Part shown: in pieces, positions 28,227 to 37,797 of the stretch
Layout: every line of letters starts with the position of its first letter
Numbering within the stretch: the first letter of the stretch is position 1
Assembly: GCA_025454175.1 (NCBI GenBank)
Contig: JALOOX010000003.1
Span: 1-64,000, forward strand
Source of the DNA: Syntrophobacteraceae bacterium
GTDB taxonomy: Bacteria > Desulfobacterota > Syntrophobacteria > Syntrophobacterales > Syntrophobacteraceae
Length of the DNA stretch: 64,000 nt
Direction of reading: 5' to 3'
The notes under the pieces: generated by a model
What the model was told of the DNA's origin: nothing
The model's input: the letters and a program-made list of their open reading frames with translations, nothing else
Database searches by the model: none
Position numbers and translations under genes: made by a program

Positions 28227-28962
28227 GCGAGGACAAGGCCCTACCATCATCCTGGTGCCGGGGCTGGATGGAACCGCGCTCCTCTTTTACCGGCAGGTGC
28301 CGATCCTGGCCCGCCGCTTCCACGTGCTCACGTTCCCGCTCCCCGACGATTCGACATGCACCATGGACAGCCTCGTCGAGGATTTGAGGCAGCTCGTTGA
28401 AGACGCCGTCGGACAAAAGGGGCATGAACGTTTGATTCTCTGCGGGGAATCGTTCGGAGGGGCGCTGAGCCTGAGCTTTGCCGTGGCCTACCCGAGGCTG
28501 TTGCTGGGGCTGGTCATCGTCAATTCCTTTCCGGTGATCCGCCGGCGAATCCGACTGAATCTGGCTCCGCGGCTCCTGAAGCTGGTGCCCTGGGGGGCCA
28601 TGCCTTTTGTACGCCGCTTCACCGAGTCCCGACTCCACTCTCCGCACACCCTGCCCGTGGACCTGGCCGAATTCCATGAGCGTACCCGCTCCATCGGGAG
28701 ACAAGGATACATCCGGCGGCTCGAAATCCTCCAGCAATACGACATCCGAGGTCAGCTTCAGCGAATCCGCACCCCGACGCTGCTCCTCGCCGGCGACCTC
28801 GACCATTTGGTGCCGTCGGTGCGAGAGGCGCGGTTCATGGCCTCGCGCCTGCCCAATGCCACCGTCAGGATCCTCAAGGGGTACGGACACATCTGCCTCA
28901 TCAACCACGATTTCAGTCTGCTCGACCACATCGCGCCCTGGCTCGAAAACATGACCGGGTGA
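28201..28962 (+). CDS. alpha/beta hydrolase
   Basis: A 253-residue protein with an oxyanion-loop stretch VPGLDGTALLF (about 18-28), the nucleophile elbow GESFGG (Ser ~82), an acid-bearing strand TPTLLLAGDLDHLVPS (Asp ~200) and the catalytic His in GYGHICLINH (~228). It is soluble, of esterase/thioesterase size, but the substrate is unknown. The ATG at 28201 lies inside the preceding gene (26-bp overlap), consistent with translational coupling; a longer reading from 28039 would add sequence encoded mostly inside that gene in another frame. Confidence 0.85.
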   Translation: MIPHLPYAERGQGPTIILVPGLDGTALLFYRQVPILARRFHVLTFPLPDDSTCTMDSLVEDLRQLVEDAVGQKGHERLILCGESFGGALSLSFAVAYPRLLLGLVIVNSFPVIRRRIRLNLAPRLLKLVPWGAMPFVRRFTESRLHSPHTLPVDLAEFHERTRSIGRQGYIRRLEILQQYDIRGQLQRIRTPTLLLAGDLDHLVPSVREARFMASRLPNATVRILKGYGHICLINHDFSLLDHIAPWLENMTG

Positions 28963-29040
28963 AACCAACAGATAAGGCAAGGGGAGGGTACCATGAGGCG
29001 CCATGCGGATGCAGTGAATCGTGTGAAGTTCGCGGATGCC

Positions 29041-29146
29041 AGGAGGCTGTCCGAGAACTGTCATTTCGAGCGATAGCGAGAAATCTCGCTCGCAGTAACA
29101 CCTCGACTTTTCGAGATTTCTCTCTTCGCTACGCTTCGTTCGAGCG
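29041..29146. repeat. dispersed AGGAGGCTGTCCGAGAA element, copy 1
   Basis: The element starts with AGGAGGCTGTCCGAGAA (29041-29057), then TGTCATTTCGAGCG and AGCGAGAAATCTCG. An inverted counterpart (TTCGAGATTTCTCTCTTCGC then TACGCTTCGTTCGAGCG) follows at about 29107-29146. The same 17-mer and following block recur at 53699. The end of the YjgR-like gene on the minus strand is encoded within this copy. Confidence 0.75.
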
Positions 29147-30554
29147 CGGCCTGCTTGGCCATGGCTTCCACCATGCCCTGCCGGCGTTTGGTGCCCCACA
29201 GCAGATCGCCGATGAGGCTCCCGCCAGCGGACGGCTCTTCCGGCTGAGCCTGGTCGAAAACCGGAGTGTCCGCTTCTCTCTCGAGGGTTCGCCGGCTCAG
29301 GATCTCGTAAGCCGACTCGCGGTTCACCGGCCAGTCATATTTGCTGCCGACCGGGCTTCGGGAGCGAACGGCGGCGCGCTCCTCGGGGGCGATCGCTCCC
29401 ATCCGGCAGCGCGGTGGACAGATGAGTGCGCGCTCCACGGGCATGGGCACGCCCTTCTCCTGGAGTGTTGAGACCAGTGCCTCACCGACACCGAGCTGTG
29501 ATATGACCTGGGCGACGTCGAGCTTCGGGTTCGCAACGAAAGTTTCAGCGGCGGTCTTGACCGACTTCTGGTCACGGGGCGTGTAGGCGCGCAGGGCATG
29601 TTGAATACGATTCCCGAGCTGCCCCAGGATTTCGTTGGGCACGTCGTCGGGAAACTGCGAGCAGAAGTAAACCCCGACACCCTTGGACCGGATGATCCGC
29701 ACGACCTGCTCCACGCGTCGGCGCAGCATGGGGGGGGCGTCATCAAACAGCAGGTGGGCCTCATCGAAGAAGAACACCATCCTGGGCTTTTCGAGGTCGC
29801 CCACCTCGGGCAGGTTCTCGAACAGCTCCGAAAGCAGCCACAGGAGAAGAGTCGAGTACAGCCGCGGCTTCAGAATGATCTGGTCCGCCACAAGGATGCT
29901 GATGATGCCGCGCCCGCCGAGGTCGGTTCGCATCAGATCCTCAAGGGCGAGGGCGGGCTCGCCGAACAGACCATCCCCGCCTTCCCGCTCGAGCGACAGC
30001 AGGGCCCTCTGGATGGCCGCAACGGACTGGGGGCTCACCAGGCCGTATTGCTTCGATATCTCCTTGCGATGGTCGAGGACCAGCCCGAGCAGGGCGCGCA
30101 GGTCGTCCAGGTCAAGCAACAGCAGGCCTTCGTCGTCCGCCAGTTTGAAGACGATCTCCAGCACCCCGGTCTGCGTATCGTTGATCTCGAGGACCCGGCC
30201 CAGGAGGCTCGGGCCGATCTCGCTGATGGTGGTGCGAACGGGATGGCCGGCCTTGCCGAGAACATCCCAGAACATGACCGGGCTGGCTTCATTCGTATAG
30301 CCTGCAATACCGGTCAGGGCCGCGCGCTGCTGGAGCTTCTCGCTGGGGACTCCGGCCATGGCCAGGCCGGACACATCGCCCTTGACGTCAGCCATGAAGA
30401 CCGGCACCCCCATGCGGGAGAAGCCCTCCGCCAGCACCATGAGAGAAACGGTCTTGCCGGTGCCCGTGGCCCCGGCGATCAGGCCATGGCGATTGCCATA
30501 CCTGGCGAGCAGTTGAACGGGCTTTTCCCCCTTGCCGATGAGTATGTGACTCAT
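29061..30554 (-). CDS. HerA/VirB4-like ATPase (YjgR/DUF853 family) with a repeat-derived C-terminus
   Basis: A 497-residue P-loop ATPase: GATGTGKTVSL (about 28-38), FMADVKGDVSGLA (about 53-65) and Walker B FFFDEAHLLFDDAPPMLRRR, then YFCSQFPDDVP. Length and motif order fit the YjgR family, whose cellular role is unclear. I chose the ATG at 30554 (protein begins MSHILIGKG); an upstream ATG at 30599 adds 15 unsupported residues. The last ~25 residues, containing ERSVAKREISKSRGVTASEI, are encoded by the dispersed repeat and not by family sequence, so the native C-terminus has been replaced. Function may or may not survive. Confidence 0.88.
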   Translation of the reverse strand: MSHILIGKGEKPVQLLARYGNRHGLIAGATGTGKTVSLMVLAEGFSRMGVPVFMADVKGDVSGLAMAGVPSEKLQQRAALTGIAGYTNEASPVMFWDVLGKAGHPVRTTISEIGPSLLGRVLEINDTQTGVLEIVFKLADDEGLLLLDLDDLRALLGLVLDHRKEISKQYGLVSPQSVAAIQRALLSLEREGGDGLFGEPALALEDLMRTDLGGRGIISILVADQIILKPRLYSTLLLWLLSELFENLPEVGDLEKPRMVFFFDEAHLLFDDAPPMLRRRVEQVVRIIRSKGVGVYFCSQFPDDVPNEILGQLGNRIQHALRAYTPRDQKSVKTAAETFVANPKLDVAQVISQLGVGEALVSTLQEKGVPMPVERALICPPRCRMGAIAPEERAAVRSRSPVGSKYDWPVNRESAYEILSRRTLEREADTPVFDQAQPEEPSAGGSLIGDLLWGTKRRQGMVEAMAKQAALERSVAKREISKSRGVTASEISRYRSK

Positions 30555-30803
30555 GTCCGATCTCTTGTTTGATTTGGGTTGACGCATTCCCTCTACCATG
30601 CATACCAGACCCAGTCAAAAAGAACTCCATGTTGATTCAGCTAGTTGGGGCTCTTGAGTCGCCGGTCGCTCCCCGACTCAGCGGCATTGGCCCCGGGAGA
30701 GGAGGCCGTCCGATTCCCTGTGTTTACTCCTCCCCTGCGCTCGAATATAAGTTTGAGAACGACAACGGTCGATACGGACAGGGTCCGGCATGTGGAGGGT
30801 GAG

Positions 30804-32384
30804 ATGAAGCAGGCCAGGAAGCTCTTTTTGATGATGGCCTTTTGGGCCGCCTTTTGGGGTGTGGGGTGCCACTGGGCTGCTCCCGCCCGGGGCGAAGAGG
30901 CCCGGGCGAAGTACGTCTTTCTTTTCATCGGCGACGGGATGGGGCTGGCCCAGCGGCGGGCCGCCGAGCTTTACCTGGCGGCTCAAAGTTCTCCAGGACT
31001 TCCTGAAGACCGGAGGCTCGTCATGAATACCCTCCCCGCCCAGGGGCTTGCCGACCCCGGGGACCTCACGAGCGTCATCCCGGATTCGGCATCGGCCGCC
31101 ACCGCCATTGCGTGTGGTCGGAAAACGCGCTCGGGAGTCCTGGCCATGGACGCCGACGGAGAGACCCCGTGCGAGACGATTGCCGAGACGGCGAGGAAAA
31201 ACCGGTGGAAGGTCGGCATCCTTTCAACCGTTTCCCTGGACCACGCAACGCCGGCCGCATTCCATGCCCACGTGCCGAGCCGCGGACAACTCCAGGAGAT
31301 TTCACTTCAACTGGCGAATTCCGGGTTCGACTATTTCGCCGGCGGGCGGCTTTCCATAACATTGGCAAGGGAAGGGGGGCCCAGTCCCGATGCCGTGGAA
31401 ATGGCACGAGCCAGGGGCTACAAGGTTGTCACGGGCCGCGATGAGCTCCAGGCCCTGAAACCGGGATCGGGCAAGGTGATCGCCATGAGCCGGGATGTCG
31501 ACGAATCCGGGGCCATGCCCTTCAGTCTCGATCGGCAAGGGGACCCGAGCCGCCTCACCATCGCCGATCTCCTGGTGAAGGCCGTCGAGCTCCTGGACAA
31601 TCCCCGCGGCTTCTTCATCATGGTCGAGGGAGGCAAGATCGACTGGGCCTGCCACGCCCATGATGCGGCGGCGGCCATTCACGACATCCTGGCCCTGGAT
31701 CATGCCGTGGCCAGGGCGGTGGATTTCCACGGGAAGCGCCCCCTCGAGACGCTGGTCGTCGTCACGGCGGACCATGAAACCGGGGGCATGTCCATAGGGT
31801 TTGCCGGCACCAAGCACTCGATTTTCATCGAGAAGCTTCGGCATCAGAAAATGAGCGCCCAGGAATTCGAAAGGCGACTTGCGGAATACAGGAGGGCTCG
31901 ACCGGCCGGGGACCCGCGACTGGAGGAGGTACTCCCGCTCATCCACGAGGGTTTCGGTCTCCACGTCCTGACGGCCGAGGAAAAAGCCCGGCTGGAGGCG
32001 GCCACGACCGAGGTTGGGGCGACGAACGTTCTCGACGATCCCGAGCGGTCGGCAGCCGAGGCGCGGGTGAAGCTCGGCATGGCCCTTACGGATTCCGAAA
32101 TCGATACGCTCCGCAAGGCGTGGAGTCAGAGCGTGGCGAGGGAGAAGGGATCGCCCGGGGGAGACCATGCACGGGTTCGCCATGAGGCCCGGCGCGATCC
32201 CCTTGCCATCGCCCTGACGACGATCATGAGCAACAAGGCCGGTCTCGGGTGGACCACCTTCGACCACACCGGCATCCCGGTGCCCGCTTCGGCCCTCGGG
32301 GTGGGGGCGGAGCTTTTCAACGGATACTACGGGCTGGCGGAGATCCACGGTAAAATCATGAAGAGCACCGGCCTCGAGCGTTGA
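30804..32384 (+). CDS. alkaline phosphatase (PhoA superfamily), exported
   Basis: A 526-residue phosphomonoesterase with an N-terminal export signal (residues ~5-31; WGVGC there only loosely resembles a lipobox). Metal- and phosphate-binding motifs: FIGDGMG (about 40-46), nucleophile Ser in PDSASAATAIACG (about 93-105), DHATPAAFHAHVPSR (Zn/Mg ligands), VEGGKIDWACHAHD, VTADHETGG and HTGIPVPASALG near the end. All key residues are present. The start is supported by GGAGGGTGAG. It should release phosphate in the periplasm; no Pho box is evident to me. Confidence 0.93.
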   Translation: MKQARKLFLMMAFWAAFWGVGCHWAAPARGEEARAKYVFLFIGDGMGLAQRRAAELYLAAQSSPGLPEDRRLVMNTLPAQGLADPGDLTSVIPDSASAATAIACGRKTRSGVLAMDADGETPCETIAETARKNRWKVGILSTVSLDHATPAAFHAHVPSRGQLQEISLQLANSGFDYFAGGRLSITLAREGGPSPDAVEMARARGYKVVTGRDELQALKPGSGKVIAMSRDVDESGAMPFSLDRQGDPSRLTIADLLVKAVELLDNPRGFFIMVEGGKIDWACHAHDAAAAIHDILALDHAVARAVDFHGKRPLETLVVVTADHETGGMSIGFAGTKHSIFIEKLRHQKMSAQEFERRLAEYRRARPAGDPRLEEVLPLIHEGFGLHVLTAEEKARLEAATTEVGATNVLDDPERSAAEARVKLGMALTDSEIDTLRKAWSQSVAREKGSPGGDHARVRHEARRDPLAIALTTIMSNKAGLGWTTFDHTGIPVPASALGVGAELFNGYYGLAEIHGKIMKSTGLER

Positions 32385-32520
32385 GGGAGATCCGGGCGTC
32401 ATGAGGAGACCGACGCTTCGGTGTTCAAGCTGCCCAACCCCCTTCGAGCAGGAATTGACAGGCGAATCCCTTTAGGCTACATGCTCGACCAACCATTCGC
32501 TCAAGGATAAGGACGCCGCC

Positions 32521-33612
32521 GTGGCTCTCGATTTGCACCAGCTTTTTCGAACCAACAAGAAGGCTTTCATCTGGGTGGCCTTCTTCACCTTGCTCTACCT
32601 GGTTCGCAAGCTGTTCGGACTGGTCTTCCTGACTTTCATCCTCTGCTACATTTTCAACAACGTGGTCGAGTTCCTCGAGCGTCGCATCCCTGCACGGCGA
32701 AGGTTCCATCTCGTCATGGTGTACTTCGTCTTCCTGGCCGTGCTTGTGGGTATGCTGTCCATCGTGATGCCGAGGATGGCCGTCGAAACCAAGATATTTC
32801 TTCAGCAGCTCCCCGAATCACTGGACACGACCCATCGCTGGCTGGACGACATGGCCGCCCGATATGTCTACCTGGCTCCCCTCTTCGTCGGGGTGAAGGA
32901 AACCCTGAATGTGAACAAGATGCTCGGCATCAAAACCGATGCGCTGGTATCGGTGGCCGTCATCGTCGTGAACCAGGTGACCCAGTACGTGACTTATTTT
33001 TTTCTGGGGACCGTCTTCAGCTTCACCATCCTCTTCGATCTGCCCAACCTGAGTGCGAGGATCCAGGCCCTGAGGCACACGAGGATGCGCGACGTTTACG
33101 AGGAAACGGCCGAAAGCGTGGCCAAGTTTGCCCTGGTGGTCGGGGCAGCCTTTCAGGCTCAGATCTTCATTGCCATGCTCAACACGACGCTGACAGCCCT
33201 CGGCCTCTGGATGCTGAACATAAAGCCCGTGGCGCTGCTCTCCATCATCGTGTTCTTTGCGGGGCTGATCCCGGTGCTGGGGATTTTCATATCTTCGGTG
33301 CCCATCCTGCTGCTGGCTTTCAATCTGCAAGGGTGGGTGCTGGCCCTGAAAGCGGCCGGTATGATCGCCTTCGTTCATGCCGTCGAGGCCTATTTCCTGA
33401 ATCCGAATATCTTCTCGGCGGTTCTCAAGATCAACCCCATCATCACCCTCATCATTCTCTACATCGGGCACACTCTTTTCGGCCTGTGGGGAATCCTGCT
33501 TGGGGTCCCGGTTTCGGTGTACATCTACCGCTATATCCTGCTGGCCGGGAGCAACGCCGACATCCCGGCCGAGCCCGGAGAAGGCAGCGAGGCCCCGCCC
33601 CGCCGGGCGTGA
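32521..33612 (+). CDS. AI-2E-family (PerM/UPF0118) membrane protein
   Basis: A 363-residue integral membrane protein with about eight hydrophobic segments: paired helices at the N-terminus (about 18-45 and 62-85), one around 142-170 and a cluster at 215-340. Characteristic C-terminal sequences are LIPVLGIFISSVPILLLAF and GHTLFGLWGILLGVPV. The start is GTG at 32521, preceded by AAGGATAAGGA. Members export autoinducer-2-like or other small molecules or act as antiporters; the family name alone does not identify the substrate. It ends 2 bp before the convergent chalcone-isomerase-like gene. Confidence 0.9.
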   Translation: MALDLHQLFRTNKKAFIWVAFFTLLYLVRKLFGLVFLTFILCYIFNNVVEFLERRIPARRRFHLVMVYFVFLAVLVGMLSIVMPRMAVETKIFLQQLPESLDTTHRWLDDMAARYVYLAPLFVGVKETLNVNKMLGIKTDALVSVAVIVVNQVTQYVTYFFLGTVFSFTILFDLPNLSARIQALRHTRMRDVYEETAESVAKFALVVGAAFQAQIFIAMLNTTLTALGLWMLNIKPVALLSIIVFFAGLIPVLGIFISSVPILLLAFNLQGWVLALKAAGMIAFVHAVEAYFLNPNIFSAVLKINPIITLIILYIGHTLFGLWGILLGVPVSVYIYRYILLAGSNADIPAEPGEGSEAPPRRA

Positions 33613-33614
33613 GT

Positions 33615-34193
33615 CTATGCCCGCCCCAACAGTTCAAGTTTGAGCGACTTGCTCAGCGGTTTTGGTCCAAACCACATGGCGAACACGGCGGAGGCGAAAT
33701 CGTCTCCCTCGATGGTACCCATCTCGACGCCATTGAGCTCGAGCAGGGTGCCTTTTCCTGGCGTGTAGGTGAGGGCGTAGCGGTCCCCCGGCTTCACATC
33801 CCGATACAGGGCGTTGAACCGGTCGATCCGGGGCTGAAGGCTGCCGAGCGTCTTCTGATCCACGTTCTCGCTCAGGAGCTTTTGAGTCAGTGTGATGAAA
33901 TCGCTTGCGGAAATGGGATGGAAGTACTCGATCTCCAGCCGTTTGGGAACGTCGCTCAGCACTGCCGAAGGCTTCACTCCCTCGCCGAGATAAAGGGCGG
34001 CAACGCTGACCTTGTAAAACCTCCAGACGGTTTTCAGGCCGACTCCATTGAGATCCATCGGCACGTCGGAGGCGACGACGCGGGGAGTGAAATAAACGCC
34101 CTCCACCAGTCGGGCGGAGACTGCCGGAGGGGCGGCCATGAACAAAGCCACCGCTGAAAGAACAGCCAGTGTGGATTTACGAGCATCGATCAT
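33615..34193 (-). CDS. exported chalcone isomerase-like protein
   Basis: A 192-residue protein with a signal peptide (residues ~1-27, ending VSA). The body carries the bacterial chalcone-isomerase-like pattern: FYKVSVAALYLGEG (about 59-72), LEIEYFHPISASDF (about 85-98), GDRYALTYTPGKGTLLELNG (about 136-155) and AVFAMWFGPKPLSKSLKLEL at the end. Bacterial members are periplasmic, probably bind lipids or fatty acids, and lack the plant enzyme's role. It is separated by 138 bp from the HpnM-like gene upstream on the same strand and may belong to that lipid-transport set. Confidence 0.8.
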   Translation of the reverse strand: MIDARKSTLAVLSAVALFMAAPPAVSARLVEGVYFTPRVVASDVPMDLNGVGLKTVWRFYKVSVAALYLGEGVKPSAVLSDVPKRLEIEYFHPISASDFITLTQKLLSENVDQKTLGSLQPRIDRFNALYRDVKPGDRYALTYTPGKGTLLELNGVEMGTIEGDDFASAVFAMWFGPKPLSKSLKLELLGRA

Positions 34194-34331
34194 CGAAGTA
34201 CCCCCTTCCTGCTGACGGTTTCGTTTTCTCGATGATCATAATCATTGAAGGCTTCGAAACAAGCCAGGACCCAGGGTGACCGGCTTCATGGCCCGGGGTC
34301 TTCGCCACTGGTGCTTTCCAGGCCCGCCCTT

Positions 34332-34955
34332 TCAGGATGCGTCACGCCCCATGGCCTGGTTCTGGAGCCGCATCCTCTGGAGGAGGCTGTCGAAGGAAGT
34401 CCTCGAAATTTCGCGGTTGAACGTCTCGCGGTAGTTGGCGACGACGCTCACGCCATCGATCTCCACATCCCGAATCCACCATTGCCCGGTCTTCTGCACC
34501 ATGTGGTAGTCCACGGGAATGTGCTCATTGGCCCGCATGATGACCGTCTGGACGAATGCTCCCTTTCCCCGGGGTGTTTCGCCGCGGTACTCGATAGTCT
34601 CTTTTCTAAGAAAGTTCAATACCATACGCGTGTAGGAATCCTGGAAGAGGTCCGTGAAGAGCTTCTGAAATTCGGCCTGCTGACTGGCCGAGAGCTTCTT
34701 CCAGTGAGCCCCGAGGGACTCCCGGGCCATGTCCGAGGAGACGAAGCTGCCGGCGATGAGCTCCCGCACGAGGCGCCCTCGCTCCTTCCGATGGGGCTCG
34801 CCCTCGAGGTCCTTTCGCGTCTGGATGTCAATGGCGGCGTCCAAAACGGACTTGACCCGCTCCATGGCGCCCTGAGGCGCCGACAGGACCGGAACGGGGG
34901 ACAGGATGGACAAGGCGAGGAAAATGCCGAGGCCGGCGAAACAGGGTCTGTTCAT
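34332..34955 (-). CDS. MlaC/Ttg2D-family periplasmic lipid-binding protein, HpnM-like
   Basis: A 207-residue protein with a signal peptide (about 1-25, ending LSA). It has the MlaC fold pattern: helical N-terminus, then LSASQQAEFQKLFTDLFQDSY (in part), an IEYRGETP strand and YHMVQKTGQWWIRDVEIDGV (in part), with NYRETFNREI near the end. It overlaps the RND transporter gene as ATGA, implying translational coupling. In hopanoid loci the same pair (HpnM, a Ttg2D-like protein, and HpnN) moves lipids to the outer membrane. The HpnM assignment rests on that context; MlaC alone would fit the sequence. Confidence 0.82.
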   Translation of the reverse strand: MNRPCFAGLGIFLALSILSPVPVLSAPQGAMERVKSVLDAAIDIQTRKDLEGEPHRKERGRLVRELIAGSFVSSDMARESLGAHWKKLSASQQAEFQKLFTDLFQDSYTRMVLNFLRKETIEYRGETPRGKGAFVQTVIMRANEHIPVDYHMVQKTGQWWIRDVEIDGVSVVANYRETFNREISRTSFDSLLQRMRLQNQAMGRDAS

Positions 34956-37693
34956 CGGTAGGTTCTCCTTGCATGCGTGAATCCAGGTGGATTCATGTGC
35001 ATCAGAAGGGAGGGCAGGAGAAGCACCGCGGCCACCAGCACGCAGAGGCTCCCCGCCCAGGCCACGAATCCAAGGCTGAAGATGCCCCGATGATGAGAGA
35101 TCATCAGCATCCCGAAGCCGACGGTGGTCGTGAGGGCGGCGAGGAGAACCCCCTTGAAGGTGCTCAGGGGAATGGCTCCAGGCGGCAGGTCCCCTTCCTT
35201 CCAGCGATGAATGATCACGACGCCGTACTCCACCCCGGCTCCCACCACCAGCGGCATGAACATGCTGTTGGCCAGGTTGAAGTGCAGATTGGCGACTCCC
35301 ATGATGCCGACGGTCCACAGGGTCCCAAAGGCCAGGGGCGTCAGGGCCAGCAGAGAGAGAGAGATGCGACGCAGCCCCAGGAAAAGCAGAATGCTAACGG
35401 CGATGATGGCGTAAGTGGATGCCTTGATGCAGGCATTCTTGTAAGCCGTTGCAAAGACATAGAGCGAGATCGGATCGCCCACCACCTCCGGGTCCACGCT
35501 CTGCAACTCGTGAACGAACCGTGACAGCGCCTCCTCCTCCCAAATGGATTGACTCGGGAAGATCCGGATCAGAAACCGGCCGTCGTGGTAGAACCAGTCC
35601 CTGATCTCCGCGGGCAGGTTCTCGATGGTCATGGGCCTGGCGGAAGCCGCCTTGCGCATCATCTCCCAGGTGCTGAGCAGGTCGTCCCGGAACAGCTTCC
35701 GGTATTCGAAGAAACGCTCGGGAGCCTGGGGGGATTCGGCGAGGGCCTTTTTGATTTCGTCGATGAGGCGTCGGACGGTCTTCATTTGTACGATGAGGTC
35801 TGCGCCCGCGCCCGCCGCGGCGGCCTCCGAGTCCTGCATCTTGAAGCGAATGCGCTCGAGAATCTGGCCCAGGTCGTTGACATCCGAAACGCGATTGGTG
35901 AGCACCGCCGGCTTGACCTCGGGGATGGACCTCCGCAGGCTGCGCAGCAGCGGCGTTTTTTCCTTCTGATCCGCCGGAAGGAATGAATAGATGCTCTCGG
36001 CCTCCGACACGGAGGGGAGCTGCTTGAGGACCTGGGTCCGAGCTGCCACCTCCTCGGGAGAGGTCACGATCATCGCCGCTGTGAGGAGCGATCGCTCCGA
36101 GTGCTCGAGGATCTGCCTTTCCCAGACGACGGACTCGGCGTTGGCCGCCTGAAGCCGCAGGGGATTCAGATCAAAGTCGACGCGGGTGGAGCTCCAGAAG
36201 CTCAGCAGGCATGCCACCAGGGAGAGTGCCATGACCCAGCGGGCGGTCCTGGGGGAGAGCCGCATCATGGAGGAATCGCTCTGCCAGGAGGGCTTACGGA
36301 TGGGACGATGGGAAGGGGCTCCCCTGGCGATGATCGGGGAGAGAGCCGGCAGGATGGTGAAGTCCGCAATGAGGGTGAGCAGAATCCCTACCCCGGTGAT
36401 GAGGCCGAGCTCCATCAAGCCCCTGAAGCCGGTGAGCACGAAAGGCAGAAACGAGAAGGCCGCGGTCAGACCTGCCAGCAGGATCGCCGGTCCCGAGGAT
36501 TCTGTCACCAGTCTCACCACCGTCGACGGGTCCCGGCCGCCATGGCGTGATTCCTCCTCGAATCGCGACATCCAGTGGATGCCGTAGTCGACGCCCAGGC
36601 CGCACAACAGCGGGGCGAAGACCACCGAGAGGATGTTCAGGTGGCCGATGAACAGGGTGGTCCAGCCGAAGGTCCAGCAAAGCCCCACCATGAGGGAAAA
36701 AAGCTCGACCAGCGGCCGGCGTATCCCGCGGAAAAACAGAATCATGAGCAGCAGCACGCCGCCCAGGGAAAGCCAGGTGGCGAGGAGCATGTCGTCCAGG
36801 ACGGTGCTGATTTCGTCGTGGTTCAACGCCTCCTGGCCGGTCACTCCCACCTGGATGTCGGAATACTCGACCTGCAATTCCTTGATGATGGCGCGGAGCT
36901 GGTCCAGGGAGCCCTGGAGCTCGTTGAAGCCCTCACTGACTCTCTCGGGAAAGACCACGAGGAGGAGATACTTCCGGTTTCCCTCCCACAGGTATCCCTC
37001 CAGGTCCAGGTCCATGCCGCCGTTTTGAAGGAGGGATGCCCACGGAGACTTGTAACCGCCGTCGCCCCGAAGGTAGGCCGAGAGCCCGTCCAGTGTGACG
37101 ATGAGCGGGCTGAGATCCATGGATTGAGGGGACTCTGGCTTTGGGGAGGTGAGACCCGGTTCATCCAGAAAGGCGGTGAAAAGCTCCCCCACCATGCGGG
37201 AAGCCATCTTTCGGTTCAGCAGGTTGAAGAAAGCCAGGATGTCCTGCCTTTCAGCCAGTCCGCGGATCAGGTCCGCGTTTTCCTTGAGATTGTTCTCTAT
37301 CTCCCGGATCTGTTCGGGCTCGAGGTAATAGAACGCCCATGGCTTCACCTGCTCGGGGTCGATCCTGTAAAAGACTCCCTTGAAATGGACGGAGTCATTC
37401 CGTATACGCCGCGCCAGTGCCTCGGCATAGGCCACCGCGCGCTGGGGCGAGGGAACGGAAGCCACCACGGTGAAACTGGAATCATTCGACTTGAAGGGCT
37501 CCAGTCGCTCGGTCAGGGCGATGAGCGGATGGTTGTGGGAGATGAGCTCGAGCTGGTCCGTGATGACGTCCAGCTTCTTGACGGTGATGGCGATGGAGGC
37601 CACGGCCGAGAGAAAAACACATGCCAGGACGAGGCGGGGTCTGAGCGTGACCCATCGGGTCCAGTGCTGGAGCAGGCGTGCAGCAATTCTCAT
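34952..37693 (-). CDS. RND-superfamily lipid transporter, HpnN-like
   Basis: A 913-residue MMPL-type protein. It has one N-terminal membrane helix (about 18-38), a large periplasmic domain, six clustered helices (about 295-465), another periplasmic domain, and a C-terminal helix cluster (about 740-900). Signature stretches are FAPLLCGLGVDYGIHWMSRF and FMPLVVGAGVEYGVVIIHRW, the Asp/Glu-bearing GxxxDYG motifs of each half. The size and pairing with a Ttg2D-like gene match the hopanoid-associated transporter HpnN. No squalene-hopene cyclase is in this window, so the cargo could also be another lipid. It lies downstream of a TolC-like gene on the same strand, with a 104-bp gap. Confidence 0.83.
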   Translation of the reverse strand: MRIAARLLQHWTRWVTLRPRLVLACVFLSAVASIAITVKKLDVITDQLELISHNHPLIALTERLEPFKSNDSSFTVVASVPSPQRAVAYAEALARRIRNDSVHFKGVFYRIDPEQVKPWAFYYLEPEQIREIENNLKENADLIRGLAERQDILAFFNLLNRKMASRMVGELFTAFLDEPGLTSPKPESPQSMDLSPLIVTLDGLSAYLRGDGGYKSPWASLLQNGGMDLDLEGYLWEGNRKYLLLVVFPERVSEGFNELQGSLDQLRAIIKELQVEYSDIQVGVTGQEALNHDEISTVLDDMLLATWLSLGGVLLLMILFFRGIRRPLVELFSLMVGLCWTFGWTTLFIGHLNILSVVFAPLLCGLGVDYGIHWMSRFEEESRHGGRDPSTVVRLVTESSGPAILLAGLTAAFSFLPFVLTGFRGLMELGLITGVGILLTLIADFTILPALSPIIARGAPSHRPIRKPSWQSDSSMMRLSPRTARWVMALSLVACLLSFWSSTRVDFDLNPLRLQAANAESVVWERQILEHSERSLLTAAMIVTSPEEVAARTQVLKQLPSVSEAESIYSFLPADQKEKTPLLRSLRRSIPEVKPAVLTNRVSDVNDLGQILERIRFKMQDSEAAAAGAGADLIVQMKTVRRLIDEIKKALAESPQAPERFFEYRKLFRDDLLSTWEMMRKAASARPMTIENLPAEIRDWFYHDGRFLIRIFPSQSIWEEEALSRFVHELQSVDPEVVGDPISLYVFATAYKNACIKASTYAIIAVSILLFLGLRRISLSLLALTPLAFGTLWTVGIMGVANLHFNLANSMFMPLVVGAGVEYGVVIIHRWKEGDLPPGAIPLSTFKGVLLAALTTTVGFGMLMISHHRGIFSLGFVAWAGSLCVLVAAVLLLPSLLMHMNPPGFTHARRTYR

Positions 37694-37797
37694 GATATTA
37701 TTTGAAATAACTCTCCGAGGCGTTGGCCAGGGGCTCCATCATGACGTGCCGCGGTTTTGGACGGCGGCGTCCGATCCGGCGCCCCCTGTGGAACGGC

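Noticed and set aside
30804-30910. Possible lipobox in the phosphatase signal region
   Set aside because: The residues before the Cys (GVG) do not fit the L-A/S-G/A rule; a normal signal peptide is as likely.
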